NCBI RefSeq assembly: GCF_014189855.1
Contig: NZ_BJFN01000001.1
Location: forward strand, 930,001-994,000
Origin: Buttiauxella sp. A111
Lineage (GTDB): Bacteria > Pseudomonadota > Gammaproteobacteria > Enterobacterales > Enterobacteriaceae
Direction of reading: 5' to 3'
Length of the DNA stretch: 64,000 nucleotides
The notes beneath the pieces are model-generated. The model saw only the letters and a program-made list of their open reading frames with translations. It did not search any database and was not told where the DNA came from. Shown here piece after piece: positions 1 through 10,000 of this stretch. Position numbers and translations under genes: made by a program. Numbering within the stretch: the stretch's first letter is position 1; the number at the start of each line of letters is the position of its first letter.

Positions 1-2
1 TT

Positions 3-1097
3 GAAGTGTGGGATGGTGAAGCGCGCTGCCACGGTTTTGGCGAAGAGATTGCCATTAAAAATATCCGCCCGGTGATGCCGCTGCTGATGATGCGTGCCTC
101 GCTCGAAGCCCAGCAGACCTTTGCGCCAGAAAAACGGCCGTATCTGATTTCTCGTTCCGGTTGCGCCGGGATGCAGCGTTATGTGCAGACCTGGAGCGGC
201 GATAACCGTACCAACTGGAATACTCTGCGCTACAACACTCGCATGGGCGTGGGCATGAGCTTATCTGGTTTGTATAACGTGGGGCACGATGTCGGCGGTT
301 TCTCTGGCGATAAACCGGATGCCGAACTGTTTGTGCGCTGGGTACAAAACGGCGTGATGCATCCGCGTTTCACTATCCATTCATGGAACGACGATCAGAC
401 GGTGAATGAACCGTGGATGTACGCAAGTGTGACTCCCGCCATTCGCAGCGCGATTGAAACGCGCTATCGCCTGCTGCCGTATTTCTACACTCTGTTGTGG
501 CAGGCGCATGCGGATGATGAACCGATGCTGCGCTCCACTTTCCTCGACCATGAGCACGACGAAAAAACGTTCGAGGAGTGCGACGACTTCATGCTGGGCC
601 GCGATTTGCTGGTCGCAAGTGTGGTCGAAGAGGGTCAACGTCAGCGTGAAGTGTGGCTGCCTGAAAACGGCGCGGGTTGGTACGACTACTACACCGGCCA
701 ATGGTATAGCGGCGGCCAGACGATTGTGGTTGATGCGCCACTGGAGCGCTTGCCGCTACTGGTACGCGCAGGTGCAGCCCTGCCGCACAGTGCTCGCATT
801 ACGCATGTGGATGCAAAAGCGGATAGTGTGCGCGAGCTGAAGGTGTATCCGCTGCAAGGAACTGGCGTTTCACACGGTAGCCTGTTTGAAGATGACGGCG
901 AATCATGGGGATACCAGCAAGGCAATGCGCTGTGGCTAAACTGGGAAATTCGCTGCACGGCGGATGAGATTCAGGTGGTGTTTAGCCGTAAAGGTGATTA
1001 TCTACCGGCCTGGAAAGAGATGAAGTTGACGCTGCCTGCAGGGGAGAAACGCCGTTTGGTCGTTGATGGGAAAGAGCAGGATTGCTTCGTGCTGTAG
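3..1097 (+). CDS. Alpha-glucosidase-type glycoside hydrolase, GH31 family (5' end outside window)
   Basis: Partial gene: the reading frame is open from the first complete codon at base 3 and ends with TAG at 1095-1097. About 364 residues of C-terminal sequence remain. Near residues 50-110 the fragment shows the GH31 pattern RSGCAGMQRYVQTWSGDN, in which the Asp of SGDN is the expected acid/base, then GHDVGGFSGD and HPRFTIHSW. The nucleophile region should lie just upstream of base 1. GH31 enzymes hydrolyse or transfer alpha-linked glucosyl or xylosyl groups. The exact substrate cannot be read from the fragment. No signal peptide can be judged. It is convergent with ybiT across a palindromic repeat. 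Confidence 0.85.
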   Translation, partial: EVWDGEARCHGFGEEIAIKNIRPVMPLLMMRASLEAQQTFAPEKRPYLISRSGCAGMQRYVQTWSGDNRTNWNTLRYNTRMGVGMSLSGLYNVGHDVGGFSGDKPDAELFVRWVQNGVMHPRFTIHSWNDDQTVNEPWMYASVTPAIRSAIETRYRLLPYFYTLLWQAHADDEPMLRSTFLDHEHDEKTFEECDDFMLGRDLLVASVVEEGQRQREVWLPENGAGWYDYYTGQWYSGGQTIVVDAPLERLPLLVRAGAALPHSARITHVDAKADSVRELKVYPLQGTGVSHGSLFEDDGESWGYQQGNALWLNWEIRCTADEIQVVFSRKGDYLPAWKEMKLTLPAGEKRRLVVDGKEQDCFVL

Positions 1098-1107
1098 TCA
1101 ATGTTTT

Positions 1108-1185
1108 GCCCTCACCCTCTCCCCCAGGAGAGGGGATCGACGGTTTTCTCCCTCTCCCTTGAGGGAGAGGGCCGGGGTGAGGGGC
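1108..1185. repeat. GC-rich palindromic intergenic repeat, copy 1
   Basis: An imperfect long inverted repeat. The left arm begins CCCTCACCCTCTCCC and the right arm ends GGGCCGGGGTGAGGGG, with an inner hairpin of CTCTCC/GGAGAG type. It fills the gap between the convergent GH31 gene and ybiT. A second copy with almost the same arms is at 16631-16714. It probably acts as a transcription-end or mRNA-stabilising hairpin, which is inferred from position. This repeat type is common between genes of Enterobacter and Klebsiella relatives. Confidence 0.75.
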
Positions 1186-1195
1186 TTTCTAAAAC

Positions 1196-2791
1196 TTAAC
1201 CGTCAATGCCTTTACTACGCAGGTAATCTTCATACCCACCGGTAAAGTCAATCACGCGCTCAGGCGTAATCTCAATCACACGCGTAGCCAGCGAGCTCAC
1301 AAATTCACGGTCATGAGAAACGAAGATCAACGTACCAGGGTACATTTCCAGCGCCATGTTCAGCGACTCGATAGATTCCATATCCAGGTGGTTTGTTGGT
1401 TCATCCATGACCAGAACGTTTGGACGCTCCATCATTAACTTACCAAACAACATACGGCCCTTTTCACCACCGGACAGCACCTTCGCAGGCTTTTTAATAT
1501 CGTCCTGGCTGAACAGCAAACGACCCAGGATGCTGCGCACCGCTTGCTCGTCGTCACCTTCTTGCATCCACTGGCTCATCCAGTCGAACACGGTCAGATT
1601 GTTTTCAAACTCGTACTCGTGATCCTGCGCGTAGTAACCGATCTGTACGTTCTCAGACCATTTCACCGTACCAGCATCTGGAGTATGTTCGCCCACCAAC
1701 GTTTTAAGCAGGGTAGATTTACCCACGCCGTTCGTCCCGAGGATAGCGAGTTTTTCACCCACTTCCAGCAGCATGTTGACGCCTTTGAACAGCGGGCCGT
1801 CATCAAAACCTTTCGCCAGCCCTTCAACTTCCAGAGCATTACGGAACAGTTTCTTGTCTTGCTCGAAGCGAATGAACGGGTTCTGACGGCTTGAAGCTTT
1901 CACTTCATCAAGCTTGATTTTATCAATCTGACGAGCACGAGAAGTTGCCTGGCGAGATTTCGATGCGTTGGCGCTAAAGCGGCTAACGAAGGATTGCAGG
2001 TCAGCAATCTGCGCTTTTTTCTTCGCGTTGTCAGACAACAGACGCTCACGAGCCTGAGTCGCAGCCGTCATGTATTCATCGTAGTTACCCGGATACACGC
2101 GCAGTTCACCGTAGTCCAGATCCGCCATGTGCGTACAAACCATGTTCAGGAAGTGACGGTCGTGCGAGATGATGATCATGGTGCTGTTGCGCTCGTTGAG
2201 CACAGTTTCCAGCCAACGGATGGTGTCGATGTCCAGGTTGTTCGTCGGTTCATCGAGCAGCAGAATATCAGGGTTTGAGAACAGCGCCTGCGCCAGCAAT
2301 ACGCGGAGTTTCCAGCCTGGAGCAACTTCGCTCATCGGGCCGTAATGCTGTTCTACAGGAATGCCGACGCCTAAGAGCAGTTCGCCCGCACGTGCTTCAG
2401 CGGTATAACCATCCATTTCGCCGTACAGAACTTCCAGATCAGCAACTTTGTAGCCATCTTCTTCGCTCATCTCTGGCAGCGCATAAATACGGTCGCGCTC
2501 TTCTTTCACTTCCCAGAGTTCTGCGTGGCCCATGATCACCGTGTCGAGTACGGTGAATTTTTCAAAGGCGAACTGATCCTGGCGCAGTTTACCGATGCGC
2601 TCGTTCGGATCGAGCGATACGTTGCCAAGCGTTGGCTCTAAATCGCCACCGAGGATCTTCATAAAGGTAGACTTGCCGCTACCGTTGGCGCCGATCAAGC
2701 CGTAACGGTTGCCGCCGCCAAATTTGACAGAAATATTTTCAAACAGCGGCTTACTGCCGAACTGCATTGTGACGTTACTGGAAACTAGCAC
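1196..2791 (-). CDS. ybiT: ABC-F family ATPase YbiT
   Basis: 531 residues, almost identical to E. coli YbiT (530 aa). It has two ATP-binding cassettes and no membrane domain, the hallmark of ABC-F translation factors. Domain 1 has Walker [10 protein letters not shown] at residues 34-42 and Walker [13 protein letters not shown] near 176-187. Domain 2 has GTNGVGKST at 352-360, signature LSGGEKGR near 439-446 and [10 protein letters not shown] near 461-470. The basic inter-domain linker (about 245-310) corresponds to the P-site tRNA interaction motif of the family. ABC-F proteins bind the ribosomal E site and relieve stalled translation; the specific trigger for YbiT is not visible here. It is divergent from ldtB, as in E. 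coli. Confidence 0.96.
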   Translation of the reverse strand: MLVSSNVTMQFGSKPLFENISVKFGGGNRYGLIGANGSGKSTFMKILGGDLEPTLGNVSLDPNERIGKLRQDQFAFEKFTVLDTVIMGHAELWEVKEERDRIYALPEMSEEDGYKVADLEVLYGEMDGYTAEARAGELLLGVGIPVEQHYGPMSEVAPGWKLRVLLAQALFSNPDILLLDEPTNNLDIDTIRWLETVLNERNSTMIIISHDRHFLNMVCTHMADLDYGELRVYPGNYDEYMTAATQARERLLSDNAKKKAQIADLQSFVSRFSANASKSRQATSRARQIDKIKLDEVKASSRQNPFIRFEQDKKLFRNALEVEGLAKGFDDGPLFKGVNMLLEVGEKLAILGTNGVGKSTLLKTLVGEHTPDAGTVKWSENVQIGYYAQDHEYEFENNLTVFDWMSQWMQEGDDEQAVRSILGRLLFSQDDIKKPAKVLSGGEKGRMLFGKLMMERPNVLVMDEPTNHLDMESIESLNMALEMYPGTLIFVSHDREFVSSLATRVIEITPERVIDFTGGYEDYLRSKGIDG

Positions 2792-2931
2792 AGAGATGTC
2801 CTGGTAAAAGAATTATTTAAGATGTGAGATCGGGCACATTATGCCATAACTCAACGTGCAGATCGCTCTGCTTATGCATTGGTCACAAAATAATCAACGC
2901 GGAAAAAAATGTGATTTAATCCACATCTGAT

Positions 2932-2960
2932 TTCCCAGGTCGAGCGAATGCACATATAAT
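2932..2960 (+). promoter_or_regulatory. Candidate sigma-70 promoter of ldtB
   Basis: A perfect TATAAT lies at 2955-2960 with TTCCCA (4 of 6 to TTGACA) at 2932-2937 and a 17 bp spacer. It lies about 65 bp upstream of the chosen ldtB start, in the divergent ybiT-ldtB gap. Read from sequence only. Confidence 0.5.
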
Positions 2961-3024
2961 GCGCGGCTAAACCGCTCCGTTTCTTCACTAACTAGCCTGC
3001 ATGGCCATAAATACTTCGCATACC

Positions 3025-3945
3025 ATGAATATGAAACTACGCACTATTTTACTGGCATTTGTGGCTGTCGTGTCTTTTAGCAAAACAGCTTCTGCCGTGA
3101 CCTATCCTCTGCCTACTGATGGCAGCCGCTTGATTGGTCAAAACCAGGTTGTCACCATTCCTGAAGGTAGCACCGCACCGCTGGAAGAATTCGCCGCACG
3201 TTACCAGATGGGCCTTTCCAACATGTTGGAAGCCAACCCTGGGGTTGACCCGTACTTGCCAAAAGCGGGCACTATCCTGAACATTCCTCAGCAGTTGATT
3301 CTGCCGGACACCGTTCATGAAGGTATTGTCATCAACAGTGCTGAGATGCGTCTCTACTATTACCCTGCTGGCACCAACACGGTTATCGTGCTGCCAATCG
3401 GTATCGGCCAGTTGGGTAAAGACACCCCAATGAACTGGACGACAAAAGTAGAACGTAAGAAAGCAGGCCCAACCTGGACGCCAACGGCGAAAATGCATGC
3501 GGAATATGTTGCTGCCGGTACGCCACTGCCAGCCGTTGTTCCAGCAGGCCCAGACAACCCTATGGGTCTGTATGCGCTGTATATTGGTCGTCTGTACGCG
3601 ATTCACGGCACCAATGCGAACTTTGGTATCGGCCTGCGCGTGAGCCACGGTTGTGTGCGTCTGCGTAACGAAGACATTAAGTTCCTGTTCGAAAAAGTGC
3701 CGGTCGGTACTCGTGTTCAGTTCATCAACGAACCGGTTAAAGCCACCGTTGAGCCAGATGGTACGCGCTACATCGAAGTGCATAACCCACTGTCTACGAC
3801 CGAAGCGCAGTTTAACTCTCGTGAAATTGTTCCGATCACGCTGAAAAACAACGTGACAGCAATCACTGCTCAGCCAGACGTTGACAGCACCGTATTGGAT
3901 CAAGCTATTCAGAGCCGTTCCGGTATGCCGGTACGCCTGAACTAA
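3025..3945 (+). CDS. ldtB: L,D-transpeptidase LdtB (YbiS), Braun lipoprotein attachment
   Basis: Periplasmic enzyme that links the C-terminal lysine of Lpp to meso-diaminopimelate of peptidoglycan. From ATG 3025 the product is 306 aa, the same as E. coli YbiS, and begins [10 protein letters not shown] with a signal peptide cleaved after ASA (residue 24). An in-frame ATG at 3001 would add eight residues that E. coli lacks. A LysM-like segment covers about 36-90. The YkuD domain carries the motif [10 protein letters not shown] then SHGCVRL, with catalytic Cys210 and His208. A terminator follows at once. Confidence 0.95.
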   Translation: MNMKLRTILLAFVAVVSFSKTASAVTYPLPTDGSRLIGQNQVVTIPEGSTAPLEEFAARYQMGLSNMLEANPGVDPYLPKAGTILNIPQQLILPDTVHEGIVINSAEMRLYYYPAGTNTVIVLPIGIGQLGKDTPMNWTTKVERKKAGPTWTPTAKMHAEYVAAGTPLPAVVPAGPDNPMGLYALYIGRLYAIHGTNANFGIGLRVSHGCVRLRNEDIKFLFEKVPVGTRVQFINEPVKATVEPDGTRYIEVHNPLSTTEAQFNSREIVPITLKNNVTAITAQPDVDSTVLDQAIQSRSGMPVRLN

Positions 3946-3966
3946 GCGAAGATTATCCTTTTGAAA

Positions 3967-3990
3967 AGCGGCCCTCGGGCCGCTTTTTTT
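3967..3990 (+). terminator. Rho-independent terminator of ldtB
   Basis: A GCGGCCC/GGGCCGC hairpin followed by a run of seven T, 22 bases after the ldtB stop codon. Confidence 0.9.
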
Positions 3991-4032
3991 ATACCTGTAA
4001 AATGCAGTGCTGTGATATTGCCCAAAGCTTTC

Positions 4033-4093
4033 TGGAACGTTCCAATCTGGAATGTTTGGTATGCTAATAATTCATGATGTGACCGGTAGCACA
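4033..4093 (+). promoter_or_regulatory. yohJ control region: palindrome and CRP-like site
   Basis: TGGAACGTTCCA at 4033-4044 is a perfect 12 bp palindrome, followed by a further TGGAA. An extended -10 (TGG then TATGCT, 4057-4065) lies just downstream, so a protein on the palindrome would cover the -35 zone. A CRP-like site TGTGA-N6-GCACA (9 of 10 consensus positions) lies at 4078-4093, before another -10-like TATGAT at 4110-4115. The regulator of the palindrome is unknown. No evidence beyond sequence. Confidence 0.45.
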
Positions 4094-4142
4094 TTTTTGA
4101 GTTTAATTGTATGATGAATGCGTTTCCTAAAAGGTAATCACT

Positions 4143-4544
4143 ATGCGTAACTCATTTACCGCAATATGGCAGTACCTGCGGGCATTTATCTTAATTTACA
4201 TATGCTTATATGCAGGCATTGCTATTTCATCACTGCTTCCTATTACTATTCCCGGCAGTATTATTGGCATGCTAATTCTGTTTATTTTGCTATCACTGCA
4301 AATCGTCCCTGCCAAATGGGTTAAGCCCGGTTGTCAGTTATTGATTCGTAATATGGCGCTGTTGTTTGTGCCGATTGGCGTAGGCGTAATGCAATATGTC
4401 GATGTGATAAAGCAGCAATTTGGCCCTGTGGTCGTGTCATGTTTAATCAGTACGTTGGTGGTGTTAGTGGTCGTGAGTTGGTGTTCCCATTTAATTCATG
4501 GCGAACGTAAAGTAGTGGGTGAATGCGAGAGTGATAAAAAATGA
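4143..4544 (+). CDS. yohJ: CidA/LrgA family holin-like inner-membrane protein YohJ
   Basis: 133 aa, four predicted hydrophobic segments, LrgA/CidA family (UPF0299). It matches E. coli YohJ (132 aa) in length and sequence, including the [14 protein letters not shown] stretch. It forms a translationally coupled pair with yohK: the two genes overlap by four bases. In Gram-positive bacteria CidA/LrgA and CidB/LrgB pairs act in murein-hydrolase control and pyruvate transport. The enterobacterial pair is commonly placed in the same export/holin-like group without a settled function. Confidence 0.93.
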   Translation: MRNSFTAIWQYLRAFILIYICLYAGIAISSLLPITIPGSIIGMLILFILLSLQIVPAKWVKPGCQLLIRNMALLFVPIGVGVMQYVDVIKQQFGPVVVSCLISTLVVLVVVSWCSHLIHGERKVVGECESDKK

Positions 4545-5236
4545 TGCATCATATTTGGTGGTCTTTACCCTTAACACTGGTGACTTTTTTCCTCGCCCGC
4601 CAGGTCGCTGTACATTATAAATCGCCGATCCTGAATCCGCTTCTGATATCCATGATTGTGATAATTCCAATCCTGGTATTCACCCGTACGCCTTACGAAC
4701 ATTATTTCGAAGGCAGTAAAATATTGAATGACTTGCTGCAACCCGCGGTTGTTGCTCTCGCCTTCCCGCTTTACGAACAGCTTCATCAGATCCGCGCACG
4801 TTGGAAATCAATTATCACTATCTGCTTTATTGGCAGCATAGTGGCGATGATTACCGGTACTTCTGTGGCACTGCTGATGGGCGCAACCCCACAAATTGCC
4901 GCATCAATCCTGCCTAAATCAGTCACAACACCAATTGCCATGGCCGTCGGCGGCAGCATTGGCGGTATTCCGGCAATTAGCGCGGTTTGCGTGATCTTCG
5001 TCGGTATTCTGGGTGCCGTGTTTGGTCATACGTTGTTAAATCTGATGCGTATTACAACTAAATCGTCGCGAGGATTAGCGATGGGGGCTGCTTCCCACGC
5101 CCTGGGCACCGCTCGTTGCGCGGAAGTGGATTTCCAGGAAGGTGCGTTTAGCTCATTGGCACTTGTGATTTGCGGCATCATCACGTCACTGATTGCCCCG
5201 TTCCTGTTCCCTGTTATTTTGTCGGTTGTAGGTTAA
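4541..5236 (+). CDS. yohK: CidB/LrgB family membrane protein YohK
   Basis: 231 aa polytopic membrane protein, same length as E. coli YohK. The conserved LrgB block [18 protein letters not shown] lies near residues 126-143, followed by [10 protein letters not shown], the family signature. The start codon overlaps the yohJ stop region (ATGA-type coupling), so the two are expected in a 1:1 complex. In E. coli K-12 the next gene is also cdd, so local order is conserved from here rightward. Confidence 0.93.
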   Translation: MMHHIWWSLPLTLVTFFLARQVAVHYKSPILNPLLISMIVIIPILVFTRTPYEHYFEGSKILNDLLQPAVVALAFPLYEQLHQIRARWKSIITICFIGSIVAMITGTSVALLMGATPQIAASILPKSVTTPIAMAVGGSIGGIPAISAVCVIFVGILGAVFGHTLLNLMRITTKSSRGLAMGAASHALGTARCAEVDFQEGAFSSLALVICGIITSLIAPFLFPVILSVVG

Positions 5237-5290
5237 AACTTGCGAGAGATCGCGCATTTTCATTCTTTATTTCATATGTTGCATTTGTAA

Positions 5291-5333
5291 TTAGATAAAG
5301 ATCACATATAAAGCCTATACAGACCCGTAAACT
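5291..5333 (+). promoter_or_regulatory. cdd promoter with class II CRP site
   Basis: A CRP half-site pair TTAGA-N6-TCACA lies at 5291-5306. A -10-like TAAACT lies at 5328-5333, giving an implied start near 5340 and placing the CRP centre at about -41.5. E. coli cdd is CRP-activated and CytR-repressed, which fits. CytR half-sites were not resolved. Confidence 0.55.
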
Positions 5334-5379
5334 GTCGATCAATAAAGACAGCTCAATTACTTGTTATGAGGCTCGATCA

Positions 5380-6264
5380 ATGCGCTCACGTTTTCAGGCA
5401 GCTCTCGCACAACTCCCGGCTTCACTGCAAGCCGCACTGCAACCTTTGCTTACTGATGCTCATTTCCCGGCAATGTTTAGTGCTTCAGAAGTCGAATCAC
5501 TGAAAGCTCAGACCGGGCTGGATGACGATGCATTGGCTTTTGCATTATTGCCACTCGCCGCTTCATGTGCCCGTGCTGATTTATCAAAGTTCTACGTGGG
5601 CGCCGTTGCTCGCGGTGTAAGCGGTAATCTTTATTTTGGTGGCAATATGGAGTTTCCGGGCACCACCATGCAGCAGACCGTTCATGCCGAGCAGAGCGCA
5701 ATTACTCACGCGTGGATGCGCGGTGAAAAAGCACTTTCCGCCATTACCGTTAACTACACGCCGTGTGGCCACTGCCGCCAGTTTATGAATGAACTGAATA
5801 GCGGCGTGACACTGCGCATTAATTTGCCAGGCCGTAATCCTGCCACCCTCGGCGATTATCTGCCTGATGCATTTGGCCCACGTGATTTAGAAATCAAAAC
5901 CCTGTTACTTGATGAAATGGATCATGGCTTTGCATCGCAAGGCGATGAATTGAGCCAGGCAGCCATTGCGGCAGCAAACCGTAGCCATGCGCCGTACAGC
6001 AATGCACCATCAGGTGTTGCGCTGGAAATGCGTGACGGAACGATTTTCAAAGGCAGCTATGCAGAAAATGCGGCATTCAACCCCTCCCTGCCGCCACTAC
6101 AAGCAGCGCTTAATCTGTTAAGTCTGTCGGGTTACGACTATAACGATATTCAGCGTGCCATCCTTGCTGAAAAAGCTGAAGCACCACTGACACAGTGGGA
6201 TGCCACCGCTGCCACGCTCAAAGCGCTGGGCTGCATGAATTTCGATCGTACACTGCTAAATTAA
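5380..6264 (+). CDS. cdd: Cytidine deaminase
   Basis: 294 aa, same length as the E. coli enzyme. It hydrolytically deaminates cytidine and deoxycytidine to uridine and deoxyuridine in pyrimidine salvage. The zinc site is intact: HAE at 102-104 with catalytic Glu104, and the PCGHC motif supplying Cys129 and Cys132. The second, non-catalytic repeat of the two-domain fold follows from about residue 190. The start ATG 5380 has a GAGG ribosome-binding site eight bases upstream. Confidence 0.97.
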   Translation: MRSRFQAALAQLPASLQAALQPLLTDAHFPAMFSASEVESLKAQTGLDDDALAFALLPLAASCARADLSKFYVGAVARGVSGNLYFGGNMEFPGTTMQQTVHAEQSAITHAWMRGEKALSAITVNYTPCGHCRQFMNELNSGVTLRINLPGRNPATLGDYLPDAFGPRDLEIKTLLLDEMDHGFASQGDELSQAAIAAANRSHAPYSNAPSGVALEMRDGTIFKGSYAENAAFNPSLPPLQAALNLLSLSGYDYNDIQRAILAEKAEAPLTQWDATAATLKALGCMNFDRTLLN

Positions 6265-6269
6265 TAAGT

Positions 6270-6299
6270 GCGTTGCGGGCGCGAAACCGCCCGCAACGC
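6270..6299 (+). terminator. Perfect 11 bp hairpin after cdd
   Basis: GCGTTGCGGGC (6270-6280) pairs with GCCCGCAACGC (6289-6299). There is no T-tract, so it may stabilise or end the cdd mRNA with help from the adjoining ERIC element. It lies six bases after the stop codon. Confidence 0.55.
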
Positions 6300-6301
6300 T
6301 G

Positions 6302-6430
6302 GTATACCCAATGGATTTCGAGTTGCAGGAAGGCGGCAAGTGAAAGAGTCCCAATGAGCTTACTTGAGTAAGTGATTTGGGCGATTGAACGCAGCCAACG
6401 CACATGCAGCTTGAAAGACGACGGGTATAC
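6302..6430. repeat. ERIC element 1
   Basis: Enterobacterial repetitive intergenic consensus. Terminal inverted repeat GTATACCC/GGGTATAC, central GAGCTTACTTGAGTAAGTGA and the conserved GCAGCCAACGCA segment. It lies between cdd and sanA, 129 bp long. Confidence 0.93.
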
Positions 6431-6453
6431 TCTTGCTCTTCACCACCAGGTAA

Positions 6454-7218
<765 letters not shown>

Positions 7219-7220
7219 AA

Positions 7221-7242
7221 AAGCCTTCCAGATCGGAAGGCT
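7221..7242 (-). terminator. Terminator shared by sanA and the mgl operon
   Basis: The hairpin AGCCTTCC/GGAAGGCT has a run of A on its left side, which reads as a T-run for leftward transcription. This makes it a good rho-independent terminator for mglBAC after the ERIC in the mgl 3' untranslated region. It may also slow rightward transcription from sanA. Confidence 0.75.
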
Positions 7243-7250
7243 ATCAATCT

Positions 7251-7375
7251 ATACCCAAAATAATTCGAGTTGCAGGCAGGCGGCAAACTCAGGAATCCCC
7301 AGGAGCTTACTTGAGTAAGTGACTGGGGTGAGTGAGTGCAGCCAACGCACATGCAACTTGAAGTATGAAGGGTAT
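7251..7375. repeat. ERIC element 2, abutting the mglC stop codon
   Basis: Full-length ERIC with terminal ATACCC/GGGTAT, the GGAGCTTACTTGAGTAAGTG centre and GCAGCCAACGCACATGCAAC. Its last base (7375) is also the last base of the mglC stop codon, so the element forms the mgl mRNA 3' untranslated region. Confidence 0.93.
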
Positions 7376-8385
7376 TACTTCTTACGCGCGTATTTCAGTG
7401 AATCCAGTGCCACCGCGAAGATAATAATCGCACCCTTAATAATGTACTGCCAGTAAGGGTTCACGCCGATATACGTCAGGCCGTAGTTGATTACGGTGAA
7501 GATGATAACACCGGTCACCACACCCACTACCGTACCCACACCGCCGCTGAATGACACGCCGCCAACTACGCACGCTGCAATCGCATCCAGTTCGTACATG
7601 AAGCCAAGGTTGTTGGTTGCAGAACCGATACGTCCTGCTTCCAACATCCCGCCGAAGGCGTAGAACACACCAGACAGCGCATAAATCATGATCAAGTTCA
7701 GTGCGACGTTAACACCAGAAACTTTAGCCGCTTCAGGGTTACCACCGATGGCAAAGATGTTCTTACCAAAGCGCGTTTTGTTCCACAGGACCCAAACAAA
7801 GCCAATCGCAATCAACGCGTAGAACGTAATGTACGAAAGCTTAAAGTTACCCATCTTGATAAAGCCCTGGGTAAAGGTCGAGAACCCGCTATCGAACCCC
7901 GCAATTGGCGATGCGCCAACAAAGTCGTAGTACAGGGAGTTGATACCGTAAACGATGATCATCGTACCCAATGTGGTGATAAACGGCGTCACGTTCAGGT
8001 ATGCGATGATAATGCCGTTAACCAGACCAATGATTGCGCCGATAGCACACACGATCAGGATAACCAACGGAATTGGCATGGTTTGCATGTCAGGGAAAAC
8101 TTTGTTCACGTTTTCCATCGACTGCAAGAAGGTCGCAGAAACAACCGCGGCCAGGCCAACCTGACGACCTGCTGAAAGGTCAGTACCCTGAGTCACAATC
8201 AGCCCTGCCACACCCAGTGCAATAATGATACGCACCGAAGATTGAGTCAGGATGTTACTTAAGTTCATTAAGCTTAAAAACGTTGGATCCTGGAAAATAA
8301 TAATCGCCAGTAGCACCAGCAATACGACATAAATGCCGCCTTCTTTCAGATAAGTTAGAAAACTTTTCTTATTTAACGCACTCAT
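7375..8385 (-). CDS. mglC: Methyl-galactoside ABC transporter permease MglC
   Basis: 336 aa from ATG 8385, the E. coli length, starting MSALNKKSFLTYLKEGG. An upstream in-frame start at 8424 lies inside mglA and is not supported, whereas an AGGGG ribosome-binding site precedes 8385. Polytopic RbsC/XylH-family permease with about ten hydrophobic segments and the VTQGTDLSAGRQVGLA motif. It imports D-galactose, methyl-galactoside and glucose with MglA and MglB. Last gene of mglBAC. Confidence 0.96.
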   Translation of the reverse strand: MSALNKKSFLTYLKEGGIYVVLLVLLAIIIFQDPTFLSLMNLSNILTQSSVRIIIALGVAGLIVTQGTDLSAGRQVGLAAVVSATFLQSMENVNKVFPDMQTMPIPLVILIVCAIGAIIGLVNGIIIAYLNVTPFITTLGTMIIVYGINSLYYDFVGASPIAGFDSGFSTFTQGFIKMGNFKLSYITFYALIAIGFVWVLWNKTRFGKNIFAIGGNPEAAKVSGVNVALNLIMIYALSGVFYAFGGMLEAGRIGSATNNLGFMYELDAIAACVVGGVSFSGGVGTVVGVVTGVIIFTVINYGLTYIGVNPYWQYIIKGAIIIFAVALDSLKYARKK

Positions 8386-8404
8386 TTTAATAGCCCCTAA
8401 ATTA

Positions 8405-9925
8405 TCAAAGGTGCACAGACGCAAGACGTAATATTTCGTTCTGCGTGGTTGTTTTAGTGTCTACAATTCCGGCAACGAGACCATTACTCATTACCAGGAT
8501 ACGATCTGTAATCCCTAACAACTCTGGCATTTCGGACGAAATAATAATGATTCCTTTCCCTTTTTTGGCCAGTTCAGCAATGAGCTGATAAATTTCAAAT
8601 TTAGCCCCAACATCAATCCCACGAGTTGGCTCATCTAACATTAAAATTTCTGGCTGGGTTAATAACCAACGGCCGATAATCACTTTCTGTTGGTTACCAC
8701 CTGACAGTGAACCAATTGCAGTGCGGTGACCGGGTGTTTTGACACGCATTGAGTCGATTACCCATTGGGTATCGCTTTTCATGCGCGAATTATCCAGCAA
8801 GCCAACTTTGTTTTTATAATTGCGAATATTAGAAATCAGCGAGTTAAAGCCAATATCGAGGTACGCGTAAATACCGGTGGAACGACGTTCTTCAGTAACT
8901 AACGCAAAACCGTGGTTAATAGCTTCATTCGCGGTATGGTTATTAATTTTTTTGCCGTGCAGCGTAATAGTACCGTCTGACTTTTCGCGGATACCAAAAA
9001 GTGTTTCAACAATATCAGTACGTTTTGCACCGACCAGACCGGCAATTCCGAGAATTTCCCCTTTATGCAAATCAAAGGAAACATCGCGAATCGATGGCTG
9101 ACGCAAAGAGGTGAGATTACGAACTTCCATAATCACTTCACCCGGCACGTTTTCTTTTGTCGGGAAGCGCTGGTTCAACGAGCGGCCAACCATCATGGAG
9201 ATGATCTTATCCATATCCAGCCCTTCTAATGGCTGGGTGGCAATCCACTGTCCGTCACGTAAAATAGTAATTTCATCACACAGTTGGAAGATTTCTTCCA
9301 TTTTGTGAGAGATATAAACGATACCGCAGCCACGTTCTTTTAATTTACGAATGATTTTGAAAAGGTGGTTAACTTCCTTTTCTGTCAGCGAGGATGTTGG
9401 TTCATCCATGATGACAATTTTGGCATTGTAAGAAAACGCTTTAGCAATCTCGATCATCTGCATTTGCGAAACTGACAGCGTGCCAACGCGGGCGCGCGGA
9501 TCAATATCAATATCCAGTTCATCGAAAATATGTTTGGTATCGCGGTACATTTTGTCCTGGTCGACAAAGACACCTTTGGTAGGGTAACGACCCAACCACA
9601 TGTTATCCATTACGGTACGTTGTAAAACCAGGTTTAATTCCTGGTGCACCATAGAAATACCGTTTTCCAGCGCTTCTTTGGTGCTGGAGAAGTTAACTTC
9701 ATTTCCCTGAAAAAGGATGCTGCCGGAATCTTTGCTGTAGATCCCAAATAGACATTTTAATAATGTTGATTTACCTGCACCGTTCTCTCCCATTAATGCG
9801 TGAATGGAGTGAGGACGGACTTTTAAATTAACATTATCCAGTGCCTTAACGCCGGGGAATGATTTATTAATGTTGGTCATTTCCAACAAATATTCCGACG
9901 ACGAATTTATAGTATTGTCGACCAT
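8405..9925 (-). CDS. mglA: Galactose/methyl-galactoside ABC transporter ATPase MglA
   Basis: 506 aa from ATG 9925, as in E. coli. Two fused nucleotide-binding domains of the sugar-importer type. Domain 1 has canonical Walker [10 protein letters not shown] at residues 46-54 and Walker [12 protein letters not shown]. Domain 2 has the degenerate GLVGAKRT in place of Walker A but keeps LSGGNQQKV and [11 protein letters not shown], typical of this family. The frame is open upstream to 9991, but that would read through the intercistronic hairpin. mglC begins about 20 bases beyond the stop. Confidence 0.96.
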   Translation of the reverse strand: MVDNTINSSSEYLLEMTNINKSFPGVKALDNVNLKVRPHSIHALMGENGAGKSTLLKCLFGIYSKDSGSILFQGNEVNFSSTKEALENGISMVHQELNLVLQRTVMDNMWLGRYPTKGVFVDQDKMYRDTKHIFDELDIDIDPRARVGTLSVSQMQMIEIAKAFSYNAKIVIMDEPTSSLTEKEVNHLFKIIRKLKERGCGIVYISHKMEEIFQLCDEITILRDGQWIATQPLEGLDMDKIISMMVGRSLNQRFPTKENVPGEVIMEVRNLTSLRQPSIRDVSFDLHKGEILGIAGLVGAKRTDIVETLFGIREKSDGTITLHGKKINNHTANEAINHGFALVTEERRSTGIYAYLDIGFNSLISNIRNYKNKVGLLDNSRMKSDTQWVIDSMRVKTPGHRTAIGSLSGGNQQKVIIGRWLLTQPEILMLDEPTRGIDVGAKFEIYQLIAELAKKGKGIIIISSEMPELLGITDRILVMSNGLVAGIVDTKTTTQNEILRLASVHL

Positions 9926-9960
9926 AGTTATACCTATGTCACTGAGTATCAGGCCCAAAT

Positions 9961-9981
9961 CCGGGCGCATAACGCGCCCGG
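9961..9981 (-). promoter_or_regulatory. Intercistronic hairpin between mglB and mglA
   Basis: A perfect 8 bp stem CCGGGCGC/GCGCCCGG with a five-base loop in the 75 bp mglB-mglA gap. A stable structure here is expected to protect the mglB message or damp read-through, giving more binding protein than ATPase. This role is inferred from position. Confidence 0.7.
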
Positions 9982-10000
9982 TGTAAACCAACTACATTAC

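Noticed and set aside
3-1097. GH31 gene considered as a pseudogene or truncated gene
   Set aside because: The frame is open to the first base of the window, so the missing N-terminus is simply outside the window.
1063-1245. Small open frame spanning the palindromic repeat at 1.1 kb
   Set aside because: It reads through repeat sequence and into ybiT antisense; no ribosome-binding site.
3049-3903. Long open frame (284 codons) on the minus strand across ldtB
   Set aside because: It is fully antisense to a highly conserved gene, and the predicted protein is rich in His, Arg, Trp and Gln with no known family; a codon-bias shadow.
6302-6430. ERIC repeats considered as insertion sequences or CRISPR repeats
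   Set aside because: They have no transposase frame, are single copies spread over the window with no regular spacing, and match the ERIC consensus.
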